A stretch of DNA of 64,000 nucleotides from Bacteroidaceae bacterium (GCA_017646665.1 JAGCMB010000009.1:1-64000); one strand, 5' to 3'; shown: positions 18,804 to 27,615, numbered from the stretch's first letter. Notes: generated from the sequence alone by a model not told the origin. Translations and numbers: made by a program.

Positions 18804-19466
18804 ATGAGCAAGAAAAACGACACACCCATCGCACCGGATGAGGCGCTTGGAAAAGCAGAAGAGTTTGTACTCAAGAACAAAAAGACATTCATCGCAGTTA
18901 TTTTGGCAATAATCATTGTTGCCGGTCTTAACGCACTCGGTGTTTTCTCACCAGAGAGCAATGAGAACAGCGACGCAAATCAGGCTATTGCAAACATCGA
19001 ATACAAAGTATTTGATGGCGACACAGAGAAAGCATTGAATGGCGATGACTTCAATATCGGTCTACTCGAAATCATCAACACTTACGAAGGTACCACAGCT
19101 GCCAACAAGGCACACCTCTACGCTGGTATCATCTATGCAAAAGACAAGCAGTACGAAGAGGCTATCAGCCACCTCGAGAAATACATTGGCAGCGACAACA
19201 TCATCGCAGCAAAGGCAAAGCAGACACTTGGAAACTGCTACTCACACACCGGCGACCTCAACAAAGCCATCAAACTTGTTCTTGAGGCTGCAGAGGGTGC
19301 AAACAACATTGCGGTAACTCCAGCTTGTTTGAGAGATGCTGCTGCAATGTACGAAGCCCAGGGCAACACTGCCGAGGCGATGAAGCTATACAACAGAATC
19401 AAGAACGAATATCCAAATTCGCCTGTAGCAAGCGAAGCCATTACAAAAATAAACGCTGCAAAGTAA
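18804..19466 (+). CDS. Membrane-anchored tetratricopeptide repeat protein
   Basis: A 220-residue protein. Residues ~30-48 form one hydrophobic segment (TFIAVILAIIIVAGLNALGV) after a short charged N-terminus, so the rest should face the periplasm. The C-terminal half consists of TPR-like helices: AHLYAGIIYAKDKQYEEAIS, AKQTLGNCYSHTGDLNKAI and AMYEAQGNTAEAMKLYNRIK. The layout resembles YfgM-like proteins, which work with periplasmic folding factors near the Sec translocon, but that match is by architecture only. It is single, with its own promoter and terminator. Confidence 0.85.
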   Translation: MSKKNDTPIAPDEALGKAEEFVLKNKKTFIAVILAIIIVAGLNALGVFSPESNENSDANQAIANIEYKVFDGDTEKALNGDDFNIGLLEIINTYEGTTAANKAHLYAGIIYAKDKQYEEAISHLEKYIGSDNIIAAKAKQTLGNCYSHTGDLNKAIKLVLEAAEGANNIAVTPACLRDAAAMYEAQGNTAEAMKLYNRIKNEYPNSPVASEAITKINAAK

Positions 19467-19483
19467 TTAAACAAAAACATATC

Positions 19484-19519
19484 AAAAGGCTGTCGCAATA
19501 AAACGGGACAGCCTTTTTT
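19484..19519 (+). terminator. Intrinsic terminator after the TPR gene
   Basis: AAGGCTGTC pairs with GACAGCCTT across a 12-nt loop, followed by TTTT. It sits 17 bp past the TPR stop and just before ribH. Confidence 0.8.
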
Positions 19520-19537
19520 ATAATATACCAAAGCATT

Positions 19538-20020
19538 ATGGCAACAGAACTCAAAAACCTATCATCATACGACCCGACAAAGGTCGCTAATGGCAAAGGC
19601 CGCAGAATAGGCATCGTTTATGCCGAGTGGAACGACGAAATCACATACGCTCTACGAGATGGCGCGGTGCAGACACTCATCAACAATGGCGTTGAAGAGA
19701 GCGACATCACTCTTGCAAGTGTTCCCGGAAGTTTTGAGCTTATCTTTGGAGCATCACAGATGGTAAAAAGTGGCAAATATGACGCCGTCATAGCCATTGG
19801 CTGCGTAATACGTGGCGACACGCCTCATTTCGATTATATTTGCGAAGGTGTTACAGCAGGACTTTCAAGACTGAATGTAGAGTATGACACACCTGTCATA
19901 TTCGGACTTATTACCACAAACAACCTTTTGCAGGCACAGGAGCGCAGCGGAGGCCGTCTTGGCAACAAAGGTGATGAATGCGCTGTTACAGCCCTGCAAA
20001 TGATTGCAGGGTTCAAGTAA
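19538..20020 (+). CDS. ribH: 6,7-dimethyl-8-ribityllumazine synthase
   Basis: Penultimate enzyme of riboflavin synthesis. It condenses the ribityl-amino-uracil with dihydroxybutanone phosphate and normally assembles as an icosahedral or pentameric shell. At 160 residues it is the usual size. The motifs GIVYAEWNDEIT, VPGSFELIFGA, AIGCVIRGDTPHFDYI and the C-terminal GNKGDECAVTALQM mark the family. It stands alone between two terminators; other rib genes are not in the window. Confidence 0.96.
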   Translation: MATELKNLSSYDPTKVANGKGRRIGIVYAEWNDEITYALRDGAVQTLINNGVEESDITLASVPGSFELIFGASQMVKSGKYDAVIAIGCVIRGDTPHFDYICEGVTAGLSRLNVEYDTPVIFGLITTNNLLQAQERSGGRLGNKGDECAVTALQMIAGFK

Positions 20021-20046
20021 CAGCGTATCGGCAATGCAGACTAAAC

Positions 20047-20088
20047 AAAACCCCGGTAGGTGACCTATTTCACCTTGCCGGGGTTTTT
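20047..20088. terminator. Bidirectional terminator between ribH and ruvC
   Basis: AAAACCCCGG and CCGGGGTTTT flank an inner AGGTGA/TCACCT pairing, with A and T runs on the two sides, so it can end transcription from both directions. The ruvC stop codon (20065) lies inside it. Confidence 0.8.
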
Positions 20089-20640
20089 GTTTACAAAGTC
20101 GGCCCAGGAGGAGTACCGTTTCTCTACAACCGGACTCCCTCGCTGTATAAAATGGCAATATGCAGCACCCAGTGCGTCTGTCGCATCCATAAACTGCGGC
20201 ATCTCTCCACTGGAAATATTGAGCATACGGCGTAACATATCAGCAACCTGCTCCTTCGACGCAGAGCCGTTTCCCGTTATAGCCATCTTTATTTTAAGAG
20301 GGGCATATTCATGAATAGGCACTTGACGACTTATTGCAGCCGCGATGGCAACTCCTTGCGCCCTGCCCAATTTTAGCATACTCTGCACATTCTTTCCAAA
20401 AAAAGGAGCCTCAATAGCAAGTTCATCGGGCAAGAAAGAAGCAATCAGTCCCTGCACTCTTTCAAAGATTTCGCCAAGCTTCATATACATATCCTTGCAT
20501 TTGCGCATATCAATCACGCCCATAGTGATGAGGCGCGCACGATTACCGTTCACGCCAATAAAGGCATATCCCATTATATTTGTTCCGGGATCGATGCCCA
20601 TTATCACTCTTTCATCGACAGAGGAGGAAATGCCCTTCAT
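20065..20640 (-). CDS. ruvC: Holliday junction resolvase RuvC
   Basis: Endonuclease that cuts Holliday junctions with RuvAB. It is 191 residues. The catalytic acidic residues are in [14 protein letters not shown] (first Asp), [14 protein letters not shown] (Glu) and the C-terminal [12 protein letters not shown] (paired Asp). It follows the low-molecular-weight phosphatase gene with a 1-bp gap in the same direction, so it is likely co-transcribed with it. Its 3' end forms half of a shared terminator. Confidence 0.95.
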   Translation of the reverse strand: MKGISSSVDERVIMGIDPGTNIMGYAFIGVNGNRARLITMGVIDMRKCKDMYMKLGEIFERVQGLIASFLPDELAIEAPFFGKNVQSMLKLGRAQGVAIAAAISRQVPIHEYAPLKIKMAITGNGSASKEQVADMLRRMLNISSGEMPQFMDATDALGAAYCHFIQRGSPVVEKRYSSWADFVNKNPGKVK

Positions 20641-20641
20641 A

Positions 20642-21109
20642 TCAGTAGCCCAAAAATTTCATCAATCCTTTGCAACCCTGTTCAATCTCTTTATAGGTTT
20701 TTTCAAAATTACCATGATACCAAGGGTCGGATATATCCGCCCCGGAACAAGGAAACGGTTCCTCCGATAGAAAATCAAGCAATTTCCAGACTTTATTCTC
20801 ACAGTCGCAACCAATCAGACGCATCAGATTACGTTTATTGTAATCCTCCATTACAACAACCATATCAAAAGAGTTGTAGTCATTTACGGTAAACTGACGG
20901 GCGCGATGACCTTCACACTCCACACCGTGCTGTGACAGTGTATATGCGGCAGGAGGGTATATGCCATTGCCAATCTCTTCGCGGCTTGTTGCAGATGACT
21001 CAATATGCAATTCCTGGACGGAAGCCTTTTGAGCAAGCGACTTCATTACAAATTCTGCCATCGGAGAACGGCATATATTCCCGTGGCAAACGAACATTAT
21101 ATTTTTCAT
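20642..21109 (-). CDS. Low-molecular-weight protein-tyrosine phosphatase
   Basis: A 155-residue cytoplasmic phosphatase. The catalytic CX5R loop is at the front ([10 protein letters not shown], from residue 8), and the general-acid motif DPWYHG sits toward the C-terminus before [12 protein letters not shown]. This is the family of Wzb/Etp, which dephosphorylate capsule tyrosine kinases, but this gene is far from the capsule locus. That locus has its own PHP-type phosphatase. It lies between cdd (11 bp) and ruvC (1 bp). Confidence 0.92.
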   Translation of the reverse strand: MKNIMFVCHGNICRSPMAEFVMKSLAQKASVQELHIESSATSREEIGNGIYPPAAYTLSQHGVECEGHRARQFTVNDYNSFDMVVVMEDYNKRNLMRLIGCDCENKVWKLLDFLSEEPFPCSGADISDPWYHGNFEKTYKEIEQGCKGLMKFLGY

Positions 21110-21120
21110 TACATCTTCTT

Positions 21121-21603
21121 TTACTCCAAAAAACCGGCATCAAAAGAGAGTGGCAACAGTGCTTTTACTCCATCTTCAATAACATAACACTCCTTGGCAC
21201 CATAAAGAATGATGCGCATTGCCTTGTTGAAACGCTTTTCAGTTTCAAGAATGACCTGACGGCACGCTCCGCAAGGAGGGATGGGTTTCTCGAGCTCACC
21301 CTGTTCTGTACGGGCAGCAATGGCAAGCACTTCGACAGCCTGTGTAGGATATTGGGAGTTCGCCCAAAAGAGCGTCGTACGCTCTGCACACAACCCCGAC
21401 GGATAGGCCGCATTCTCTTGATTTGTACCACAAACGACCGTTCCATCGGAAAGACGGACAGCCGCTCCGACATTGAAATGTGAATAGACAGCATAACTGT
21501 TGGCTGTTGCAGCGCGGGCAGCATCAACAACCTCTCTATCCGATGGTGAAAGTTCATCAACTGTACAAACTTTCACCGTTGTATTAATTTCCATCTCTTT
21601 CAT
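21121..21603 (-). CDS. cdd: Cytidine deaminase
   Basis: Deaminates cytidine and deoxycytidine to uridines in pyrimidine salvage. It is 160 residues. The zinc site is visible: SGLCAERTT carries the Cys and catalytic Glu, and PPCGACRQV supplies the other two cysteines. The substrate loop HFNVGAAVRLSDG is typical. The start is the ATG at 21603; MEINTT three codons later is an alternative. It is first of a leftward group with the tyrosine phosphatase and ruvC. Confidence 0.95.
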   Translation of the reverse strand: MKEMEINTTVKVCTVDELSPSDREVVDAARAATANSYAVYSHFNVGAAVRLSDGTVVCGTNQENAAYPSGLCAERTTLFWANSQYPTQAVEVLAIAARTEQGELEKPIPPCGACRQVILETEKRFNKAMRIILYGAKECYVIEDGVKALLPLSFDAGFLE

Positions 21604-21742
21604 AACCTCATATTTTAATTAAACAACCTGTATATAATCAATGAACACATTTCATACAGATTATTTTCGCGAATTTAGCCAAAATCTTGCGTAAAAACAA
21701 TTTATTCGTTTATTTTGTAACCATATTAACTATTTATTGATT

Positions 21743-22702
21743 ATGAAAAAAACATACCTGTTGCTTTGTACGATACTGCTGACATTCACCACCGGCAGTT
21801 CTATGAAAGCCCAAGTAAACAATAGCGGCGAACCTTTGAACGACAGCCAAAAGTATCTGCTTACATATTCATTGATAGCTGTTGAGCAGATGGAGAAATA
21901 TGGAATTCCGGCGAGCATCACACTTGCACAAGGACTGCTTGAGAGCGGTGCAGGAAAAAGCAAACTGGCTACAGAAGCAAACAACCACTTTGGCATAAAA
22001 GCTGACAGCAGATGGAACGGTGACACATACTCATCGTTCGACAATGGCAACTGGCACAAGTTCCGTGTATACAAGAATGCAGAAAAATCCTATGAAGACC
22101 ACTCGTTATTCCTTGCCAACAACAGCAGATACGAAGCACTTTTCAAGCTCGACCGTGCCGACTACAAGGGATGGGCAAAGGGCTTGAAAAAGGCCTACTA
22201 CGCCGAAGACAGAGAGTATGACAGCAAATTGATTGGCATTATAGACAGATACGAACTTCACAAATATGACAGTTACACAGTCGCCGATATCAAGAAAATA
22301 CGTAAAGATGCAAAAAAAGAGAGTGGCAAACAAGACTGTCAACAACAGACGACAAAAAGCAAGAAAGAGATTCTAAAAGCCAACGGAATGTTGTATGTAA
22401 TAGCCAGTGAGGGCGACACCTTTGAATCATTATCGAAGGAGCTTGGACTTTCAAAACGCAAAATCCGCAAATACAACGACCTTTACAAAGGATACACATT
22501 CAAAGACGGCGATATCATATACCTTGAAAAGAAGAACAGCAAAGCTACAAAAGGACACGAATTCCACACGACAAAAGACGGAGAGAGCCTATACAGGATT
22601 TCACAGATATATGGAATCAGATTGAAATCACTCTACAAGCTAAATCCACAATATAAGGAATACACGACCTTGAAGGTTGGAGATGTCGTAAGACTAAGAT
22701 AA
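21743..22702 (+). CDS. Secreted N-acetylglucosaminidase with two LysM domains
   Basis: A peptidoglycan hydrolase of 319 residues with a signal peptide (MKKTYLLLCTILLTFTTGSS). Residues ~30-170 are a glucosaminidase (PF01832-type) domain with TLAQGLLESGAGKSKLATEA, holding the likely catalytic Glu, and NNHFGIKAD. After a lysine- and glutamine-rich linker come two LysM repeats (LYVIASEGDTFESLSKELGL and HTTKDGESLYRISQIYGI). It probably acts in wall turnover or daughter-cell separation in the periplasm. The start ATG at 21743 begins the signal peptide. A nearby TTG is possible but unlikely. Confidence 0.92.
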   Translation: MKKTYLLLCTILLTFTTGSSMKAQVNNSGEPLNDSQKYLLTYSLIAVEQMEKYGIPASITLAQGLLESGAGKSKLATEANNHFGIKADSRWNGDTYSSFDNGNWHKFRVYKNAEKSYEDHSLFLANNSRYEALFKLDRADYKGWAKGLKKAYYAEDREYDSKLIGIIDRYELHKYDSYTVADIKKIRKDAKKESGKQDCQQQTTKSKKEILKANGMLYVIASEGDTFESLSKELGLSKRKIRKYNDLYKGYTFKDGDIIYLEKKNSKATKGHEFHTTKDGESLYRISQIYGIRLKSLYKLNPQYKEYTTLKVGDVVRLR

Positions 22703-22740
22703 AAACAGATGACAGAGAAATTTCTCTGTCATCTGTTTTT
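22701..22740. terminator. Perfect 40-bp palindromic bidirectional terminator
   Basis: A 20-nt arm (AAAAACAGATGACAGAGAAA) is followed at once by its exact reverse complement, ending in TTTTT on each strand. It overlaps the stop codon of the glucosaminidase and contains the last codons and stop (22729-22731) of the leftward membrane-protein gene. Confidence 0.85.
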
Positions 22741-23079
22741 ATCTTCGAGTTTGCCGACTTCGTTAGAGATTCGGAATACGGTGTACAGTTCCATCAGCGC
22801 TCCGCAAAGCAAAATAGCAATCCACTCGTTATTATAGTGAGTAAACATAAGGACTCCGGCACCAATCAGAAACAGACTTGCAAGTTGTTGTTGGGCCACA
22901 AGACGCCTTATCACCACCCCTTTGTGACGAGGACGCAACAAGAATTGGGTAAGCGCAAAAAGCACTGTACCACACATAAACACATAGGCATACACATCGG
23001 GAAGGAACATTCGCAAAACCAACCCTGCCAAAAGCACACATGCGCCAACACCATTCAATATTACAAGTATCTTTTTCAC
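22729..23079 (-). CDS. Small four-helix membrane protein of unknown function
   Basis: A 116-residue hydrophobic protein with four likely membrane helices (about residues 4-23, 29-47, 65-82 and 86-104) and a short basic loop LLRPRHKGVVIRRL between the second and third. I do not recognise a family. Its start overlaps the FtsB-like gene stop (ATGA), so it is translationally coupled to a cell-division protein gene and may act with it. Its C-terminus is encoded inside the shared terminator. Confidence 0.75.
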   Translation of the reverse strand: MKKILVILNGVGACVLLAGLVLRMFLPDVYAYVFMCGTVLFALTQFLLRPRHKGVVIRRLVAQQQLASLFLIGAGVLMFTHYNNEWIAILLCGALMELYTVFRISNEVGKLEDKNR

Positions 23080-23387
23080 TCCTTTATTATATATATTTCT
23101 TCATCTTTCTTTATCAATCCCTGCTCACGAGCCACATCCTCTATTACGCTTATATCACCATCGGTATACAGTTTCAGTTTTGCCTGAAAATCTGCAGAAT
23201 CGGCCTCCATAGACCTGATATCATCGGTGAGTTCGTCAATAGTTGCTTTATTTTTGATGTGGCTTATCATATTGTTGTCATCGACAACAATGATTATAAC
23301 AAGGAACACGATGGTGACGGACAGATATTTATGTCCCTTTATCCATCTGATAACAGACTTTATTCTATCGACAATTTTAAAATGCAT
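23076..23387 (-). CDS. FtsB/DivIC-family septum protein
   Basis: A 103-residue protein. A short basic cytoplasmic start precedes one membrane helix (YLSVTIVFLVIIIVVDD, about residues 20-37). A coiled-coil stretch follows (DELTDDIRSMEADSADFQAKL), and then a C-terminal part with EDVAREQGLIKKDEEIYII, the typical end of septum-formation initiators. FtsB-type proteins link FtsL and FtsQ in the divisome. It is first gene of a two-gene leftward unit with the small membrane protein and has a good promoter. Confidence 0.85.
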   Translation of the reverse strand: MHFKIVDRIKSVIRWIKGHKYLSVTIVFLVIIIVVDDNNMISHIKNKATIDELTDDIRSMEADSADFQAKLKLYTDGDISVIEDVAREQGLIKKDEEIYIIKE

Positions 23388-23409
23388 AGAGAAGATTGAT
23401 TATGTTCTG

Positions 23410-23442
23410 CAAAGATATAAACAAACAGACGAGATACGCAAA
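23410..23442 (-). promoter_or_regulatory. Promoter of the ftsB-like unit
   Basis: Minus strand: TTTG at 23439-23442, 21-bp spacer, TATCTTTG at 23410-23417. It is divergent from and close to the dnaX promoter; the two -33 boxes are 6 bp apart. Confidence 0.65.
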
Positions 23443-23448
23443 GTTTAC

Positions 23449-23479
23449 TTTGATATTTCACCCGTTTGCACTATCTTTG
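23449..23479 (+). promoter_or_regulatory. Promoter of dnaX
   Basis: TTTG (23449-23452), exactly 19 bp, then TATCTTTG (23472-23479): a full match to the Bacteroidota promoter consensus. It would start the transcript about 50 nt before the dnaX ATG. Confidence 0.75.
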
Positions 23480-23533
23480 TATTAACTACGGCATTTGGCC
23501 GATGTCTTACAAACAAACAATACTCATCAACAA

Positions 23534-25408
23534 ATGGAGAACTACATAGTTTCGGCAAGAAAATACCGCCCGGACACGTTTGAGTCGGTTGTTGCACAGA
23601 AGTCCCTCACCACAACCTTGAAGAATGCCATCCATAGTGGCAAGTTGGCTCACGCCTATCTGTTCTGCGGACCACGCGGTGTGGGAAAGACAACTTGTGC
23701 AAGAATCTTTGCCAAAACAATCAACTGTACCAACCCTACAGAAAATGGCGAGCCGTGCAACCAATGCGAATCGTGCCAATCGTTCAACCAGCAACGTTCA
23801 TATTCAATTTATGAGCTTGATGCCGCAAGCAACAACTCGGTAGAAGATATCCGTTCGCTCAACGAACAGGTGCGAATACCACCTCAGGTCGGAAAGTACA
23901 AGGTTTATATTATAGACGAGGTACACATGCTTTCACAAGCAGCCTTCAACGCCTTCCTGAAGACACTTGAAGAGCCACCGGCACACGCAATATTCATACT
24001 TGCTACAACCGAAAAGCATAAAATCATCCCGACAATCCTGTCACGCTGCCAGATATACGATTTCAGCCGCATTGAGGCAGGTGACATAATTGCACATTTG
24101 AAGAACATTGCAGAAAAAGAGAACATAAACTGTGACTACGAAGCTCTGCGAATCATTGCGCAGAAATCCGACGGATGTATGCGTGACGCCCTGTCGTTGT
24201 TCGATCAAATGGCCAGTTTTACTCAGGGCGACCTGACATACACCAAAGTGATTGAAAGTCTTAACGTCCTGGATTATGAATACTACTTCAGATTAACCGA
24301 CTTCATCATCGAGAAGAAGACATCGCAGTGTCTGTTGCTTTTCAACGAAGTTTTAAACAAGGGATTCGAGGGCAACATTTTCATCGAGGGCGCAGCGTCA
24401 CACTTCAGAGATTTGCTTGTAAACAGCGACGAAGCAACAATAGAGCTCTTTGAAGGCAGCACAGAACTACGCAACAGATATACCGAACAGGCGAAACGCT
24501 GTACACCAAAAATGCTGTTCAACGCAATCAGACTATGCAGCAATTGCAGCCTCAACTACAGGACAAGCCGCAATAAACGTTTGCAGGTTGAGCTTACACT
24601 CATCGAGTTGTCGCAAATGAGCGATAGCGACAACGACGATAGTGGGGGGCGTTGCCCCAAAATGCTAAAACCGATATTCAATAAGATAGCTCAAGACGTT
24701 GCTCAGGCACCGGCCACACAAGCTGTGCAAACGCCGGCACCTCAACAGGCAGTGCCTCAAAAAAATGACAGTCAGGAAGCTCCTAAACAAGTTGCAACAC
24801 CATACAACACCGCAATACAAACTCCTGCCACACAAGCGCCTGCAATTCAGGGGCGACCGGCCGAGCTGAGAGCAAGAGCGGAAAATGGAGGAGGAAATCT
24901 TGGAAGAATGTTCCAGAAATCGAGAACAATAATTGGAACAACGCCACAGAGCAACCCCGTAGCCACAGTTGCACAGGAACAACCGAAAGCCATAAACAAG
25001 GTTGAGCAGACGACTGCCACTGTCGCGCCAAGCACTGAAACTACAGCAATAACAGATGCTACGCTAACGCAAGCCTGGACTTCATTCGCCCTACTGCTCC
25101 CCGAGAACGAAAGAGCATTGGCCGACAGGATGAAGATTATGGCTCCAAAAGTCGACGGCGAGGGTTACTTTTCAATATCGGTCGATAACCAAATGGCAGC
25201 AGACCTTTTCACAAAAGAGGAGAAACGCATTTGCGAAGGTATGAAGCCATTCCTTGGGAACAGAACAATGAGAATGAAGGTTGTTGTCAACAAAGTGGTT
25301 GTAGAGCGTCACGTCAGTGACAAGAGCAAACAGTATGCCATATTGGTTGAAAAGAACCCGTTGATAGAAAAGCTAAGAAAAGAGCTAAATCTGGAGGTTG
25401 CAAGATAA
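23534..25408 (+). CDS. dnaX: DNA polymerase III subunits gamma and tau
   Basis: Clamp-loader ATPase. The ATG at 23534 (MENYIVSARKYRPDTFESVV) gives 624 residues and the family N-terminus; an upstream TTG in frame is unlikely. The Walker A loop GPRGVGKTTCARIF is near residue 42, followed by the zinc-binding CX8CXXCXXC module (around CNQCESC), Walker B IIDEVHML, and the SRC motif LSRCQIYDF. Residues ~370-530 form a Q-, A-, P- and T-rich linker, and the C-terminal ~100 residues are a tau-specific domain. A run of seven A at 24759-24765 in the linker could yield a short gamma form (separate entry). A strong hairpin follows the stop. Confidence 0.96.
   Translation: MENYIVSARKYRPDTFESVVAQKSLTTTLKNAIHSGKLAHAYLFCGPRGVGKTTCARIFAKTINCTNPTENGEPCNQCESCQSFNQQRSYSIYELDAASNNSVEDIRSLNEQVRIPPQVGKYKVYIIDEVHMLSQAAFNAFLKTLEEPPAHAIFILATTEKHKIIPTILSRCQIYDFSRIEAGDIIAHLKNIAEKENINCDYEALRIIAQKSDGCMRDALSLFDQMASFTQGDLTYTKVIESLNVLDYEYYFRLTDFIIEKKTSQCLLLFNEVLNKGFEGNIFIEGAASHFRDLLVNSDEATIELFEGSTELRNRYTEQAKRCTPKMLFNAIRLCSNCSLNYRTSRNKRLQVELTLIELSQMSDSDNDDSGGRCPKMLKPIFNKIAQDVAQAPATQAVQTPAPQQAVPQKNDSQEAPKQVATPYNTAIQTPATQAPAIQGRPAELRARAENGGGNLGRMFQKSRTIIGTTPQSNPVATVAQEQPKAINKVEQTTATVAPSTETTAITDATLTQAWTSFALLLPENERALADRMKIMAPKVDGEGYFSISVDNQMAADLFTKEEKRICEGMKPFLGNRTMRMKVVVNKVVVERHVSDKSKQYAILVEKNPLIEKLRKELNLEVAR
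24747..24768 (+). other. Candidate slippery site in dnaX giving a gamma-like short product
   Basis: Seven A (24759-24765) follow a small hairpin (AGGC, AGT, GCCT at 24747-24757). In frame the codons are CCT CAA AAA AAT GAC. A -1 ribosomal slip, or one extra A added by the RNA polymerase, gives CAA AAA AAA TGA and stops at once, leaving a 411-residue protein. That length matches gamma forms made by slippage in E. coli and Thermus dnaX. The effect here is inferred, not shown. Confidence 0.4.
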
Positions 25409-25410
25409 TG

Positions 25411-25445
25411 ACAAGAAGGATGGTCGCCATCCTTCTTGTTTTTAT
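25411..25445 (+). terminator. Intrinsic terminator after dnaX
   Basis: A 13-bp perfect stem (ACAAGAAGGATGG and CCATCCTTCTTGT) with loop TCG, followed by TTTTATT, 2 bp past the dnaX stop. Confidence 0.85.
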
Positions 25446-25446
25446 T

Positions 25447-26028
25447 ACTTGACAATGTTGCAAGTTACAGTTCTTGATATCCGTCCAAAGCAGGACAGAC
25501 GAAGGCCGTATAATTAAAGCTATAAAATCATAAAAAGCAAATTAATTTGACACATTTTTCGCCCACGCACAATGCTGTATAAATTATTTTCAAATAAAAA
25601 AATTTATCACGCTATTTAGATTAGTTCTAAATAAAATAAAAACAGAATGGAAAACGGGCCTATCATTTCAAAATGACACCACAAGCGAAACAGGGGCGTT
25701 TTAGCAACAATTTTCACATTATTAGAAAGGTGTGCAAAGAGGTATAAAACATTGAAAATCAATGTGCAAAAAAAATAACACAAAATAACAACCTCCTATT
25801 TTTCAATTTTCTTAAAGCACTGATTTACAGCCCATTATTTTATGCAAATTTTCTAGTCCTTTTTCTATGCTTGCATTTTCATTTTTATTTGCGGATATTT
25901 GCATAGGAATTAATCGAAAAGAGAATTCAACGGGCAACACCAATTGGTTGTTTACACAAGCTTAAGCCCTTAAGTCTTTCCGTTTTATTACCCCCATTAT
26001 TTTAGAATAAAAGAAACACAAACTGTCG
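25447..26028. other. AT-rich gap upstream of dnaA, possible replication-origin or DnaA-binding region
   Basis: About 580 bp without a convincing gene. It contains two copies of TGTGCAAA (25731-25739 and 25763-25771) 32 bp apart. Read on the minus strand these are (C/T)TTTGCACA; the second is one mismatch from the TTTTCCACA form of the DnaA box and the first is two. A weaker match is at 25950-25958 (GTTTACACA). There are many A/T runs and a 6-bp inverted repeat (ATTTAG/CTAAAT, 25614-25632). A one-mismatch -7 box (TATTTTAG, 25998-26005) may serve dnaA. The gap could be the dnaA control region, or oriC, or both. Confidence 0.35.
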
Positions 26029-27420
26029 ATGACACTAAATCTCGATACAAAATGGAATAAATGTTTGGAGATTATTCGTGATAATATCTCTGAAACAACC
26101 TTCAATACTTGGTTCGCGGATATCAAGCCGCTCAAGTATGAGGGTAATACTCTTACCATACAGGTCAAGAGCAATTTTGTATATGAGTTCCTGGAGGGTA
26201 ATTTTGTCGACCTGCTACGTTCTACCCTGTTCAAGGTAATGGGCAACGGAACACAACTAATGTACAGCGTACTCACTGACAAAGACAACAATTTAAGTGT
26301 AGAAGTGGGTACCGAGGGAAGTGTGGCAGCAAGCACAAGAACCGCAAACAGCGGAAACAGCGCCCCCTGCAGCAGACAACAGGCCGTACAGGAGTTGGAT
26401 TCTATGCTTATAAACAGATACACCTTCGACAACTATGTAGAGGGTATCAGCAACCGCCTGTCACGTTCTGTCGCAATAAGCGTTGCAGACAAGCCGGGAC
26501 GAGCATTCAACCCATTGTTCATACACGGTTCATCAGGCGTAGGAAAAACCCACCTGATAAACGCGATTGGTATAAAAATAAAGGAGTTGCACCCCGAATT
26601 ACGCGTGCTCTATGTATCGGCACACCTATTCCAGGTACAATATACCGACTCTATACTCCAGAAAAACTTCAATGATTTTATGAGATTCTATCAAAGCATT
26701 GATGTCCTTATCATTGACGATATTCAGGAGTTTGCTGGTCTTCAAAAGACCCAGAACGCTTTCTTCCATATTTTCAACCACCTGCATCTGAACGGCAAGC
26801 AGTTGATTATGACATCTGACCGCTCACCGGCACAATTGCAGGGTATGGAAGAGCGTTTAATTACACGATTCAAGTGGGGCATGACAGCCGAAATTGAAAA
26901 GCCCGACCTTGAATTGCGCAAGAACATACTACGCAACAAGATATACAGAGATGGTTTGAAATTCCCCGAGGAGGTGATAAGCTACATTGCAGAGAATGTC
27001 AACGCCAGCATCCGTGACCTTGAAGGTATTGTGGTATCAATTATGGCTCATTCAACCATAAACAACGCCGACATTGATATCAGCCTGGCACGCAGAATCA
27101 TCGGCGACTTCTCAGACTATGAGAAAAAGACAATCACCATCGACGATATCATAAAGAAAGTATCAGACTACTACGGTGTTGAGATAAACGCCTTGAATAC
27201 ACGTTCACGCAAGCGCGAAGTTGTACTTGTACGTCAGGTCGCTATGTACCTTGCAAAGAAACACCTCGATATGTCAACATCCAAAATTGGAAAATACATC
27301 GGTGATCGTGACCACGCAACAGTGCTCCACGCTTGCAAGACGATAACAAACCTTGCCGACACCGATAAACAGTTCCGTATTGAATTGGAGGAGATTGACA
27401 ATTCACTTTTGAGCGCGTAA
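26029..27420 (+). CDS. dnaA: Chromosomal replication initiator DnaA
   Basis: AAA+ protein that binds DnaA boxes and opens the origin. It is 463 residues. Domain I (residues 1 to ~80) starts with [20 protein letters not shown], and a polar linker with a run of Ser, Arg and Asn follows. The AAA+ domain has Walker [17 protein letters not shown] near residue 167, Walker [13 protein letters not shown] and sensor [17 protein letters not shown]. Domain IV ends with the DNA-binding signature [16 protein letters not shown]. The gene has a long AT-rich gap before it and a strong terminator after it. Confidence 0.97.
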   Translation: MTLNLDTKWNKCLEIIRDNISETTFNTWFADIKPLKYEGNTLTIQVKSNFVYEFLEGNFVDLLRSTLFKVMGNGTQLMYSVLTDKDNNLSVEVGTEGSVAASTRTANSGNSAPCSRQQAVQELDSMLINRYTFDNYVEGISNRLSRSVAISVADKPGRAFNPLFIHGSSGVGKTHLINAIGIKIKELHPELRVLYVSAHLFQVQYTDSILQKNFNDFMRFYQSIDVLIIDDIQEFAGLQKTQNAFFHIFNHLHLNGKQLIMTSDRSPAQLQGMEERLITRFKWGMTAEIEKPDLELRKNILRNKIYRDGLKFPEEVISYIAENVNASIRDLEGIVVSIMAHSTINNADIDISLARRIIGDFSDYEKKTITIDDIIKKVSDYYGVEINALNTRSRKREVVLVRQVAMYLAKKHLDMSTSKIGKYIGDRDHATVLHACKTITNLADTDKQFRIELEEIDNSLLSA

Positions 27421-27435
27421 AAAGTGCCACATATA

Positions 27436-27480
27436 ACATCGGCGGCTGCATCAATTGATGCAGCCGCCGATGTCGTTTTT
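27436..27480 (+). terminator. Intrinsic terminator after dnaA
   Basis: A perfect 38-bp palindrome at 27436-27473 (arms ACATCGGCGGCTGCATC and reverse complement, centre AATT) followed by CGTTTTT. It is GC-rich in an AT-rich surrounding. Confidence 0.9.
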
Positions 27481-27551
27481 CAACATTCACTACATACAAG
27501 CCGAATAATAAAAAGAAAACAAATTTACAAAACAGAATATCTAAAATTATT

Positions 27552-27567
27552 TTTTTGGAAAACTTTT
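27552..27567. repeat. 16-bp direct repeat, copy 1, upstream of nrdJ
   Basis: TTTTTGGAAAACTTTT, repeated exactly at 27616-27631. The core GGAAAACTTTTCC of the second copy is nearly palindromic, as an operator would be. Confidence 0.6.
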
Positions 27568-27615
27568 TACCTGAACCAAGATTTTACATCATTGATATTC
27601 AGCATATTAAAAATA

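Noticed and set aside
18701..18961. 86-codon open frame opposite the TPR gene start
   Set aside because: Overlaps the promoter and 5' end of a well-supported gene and has no signal of its own.
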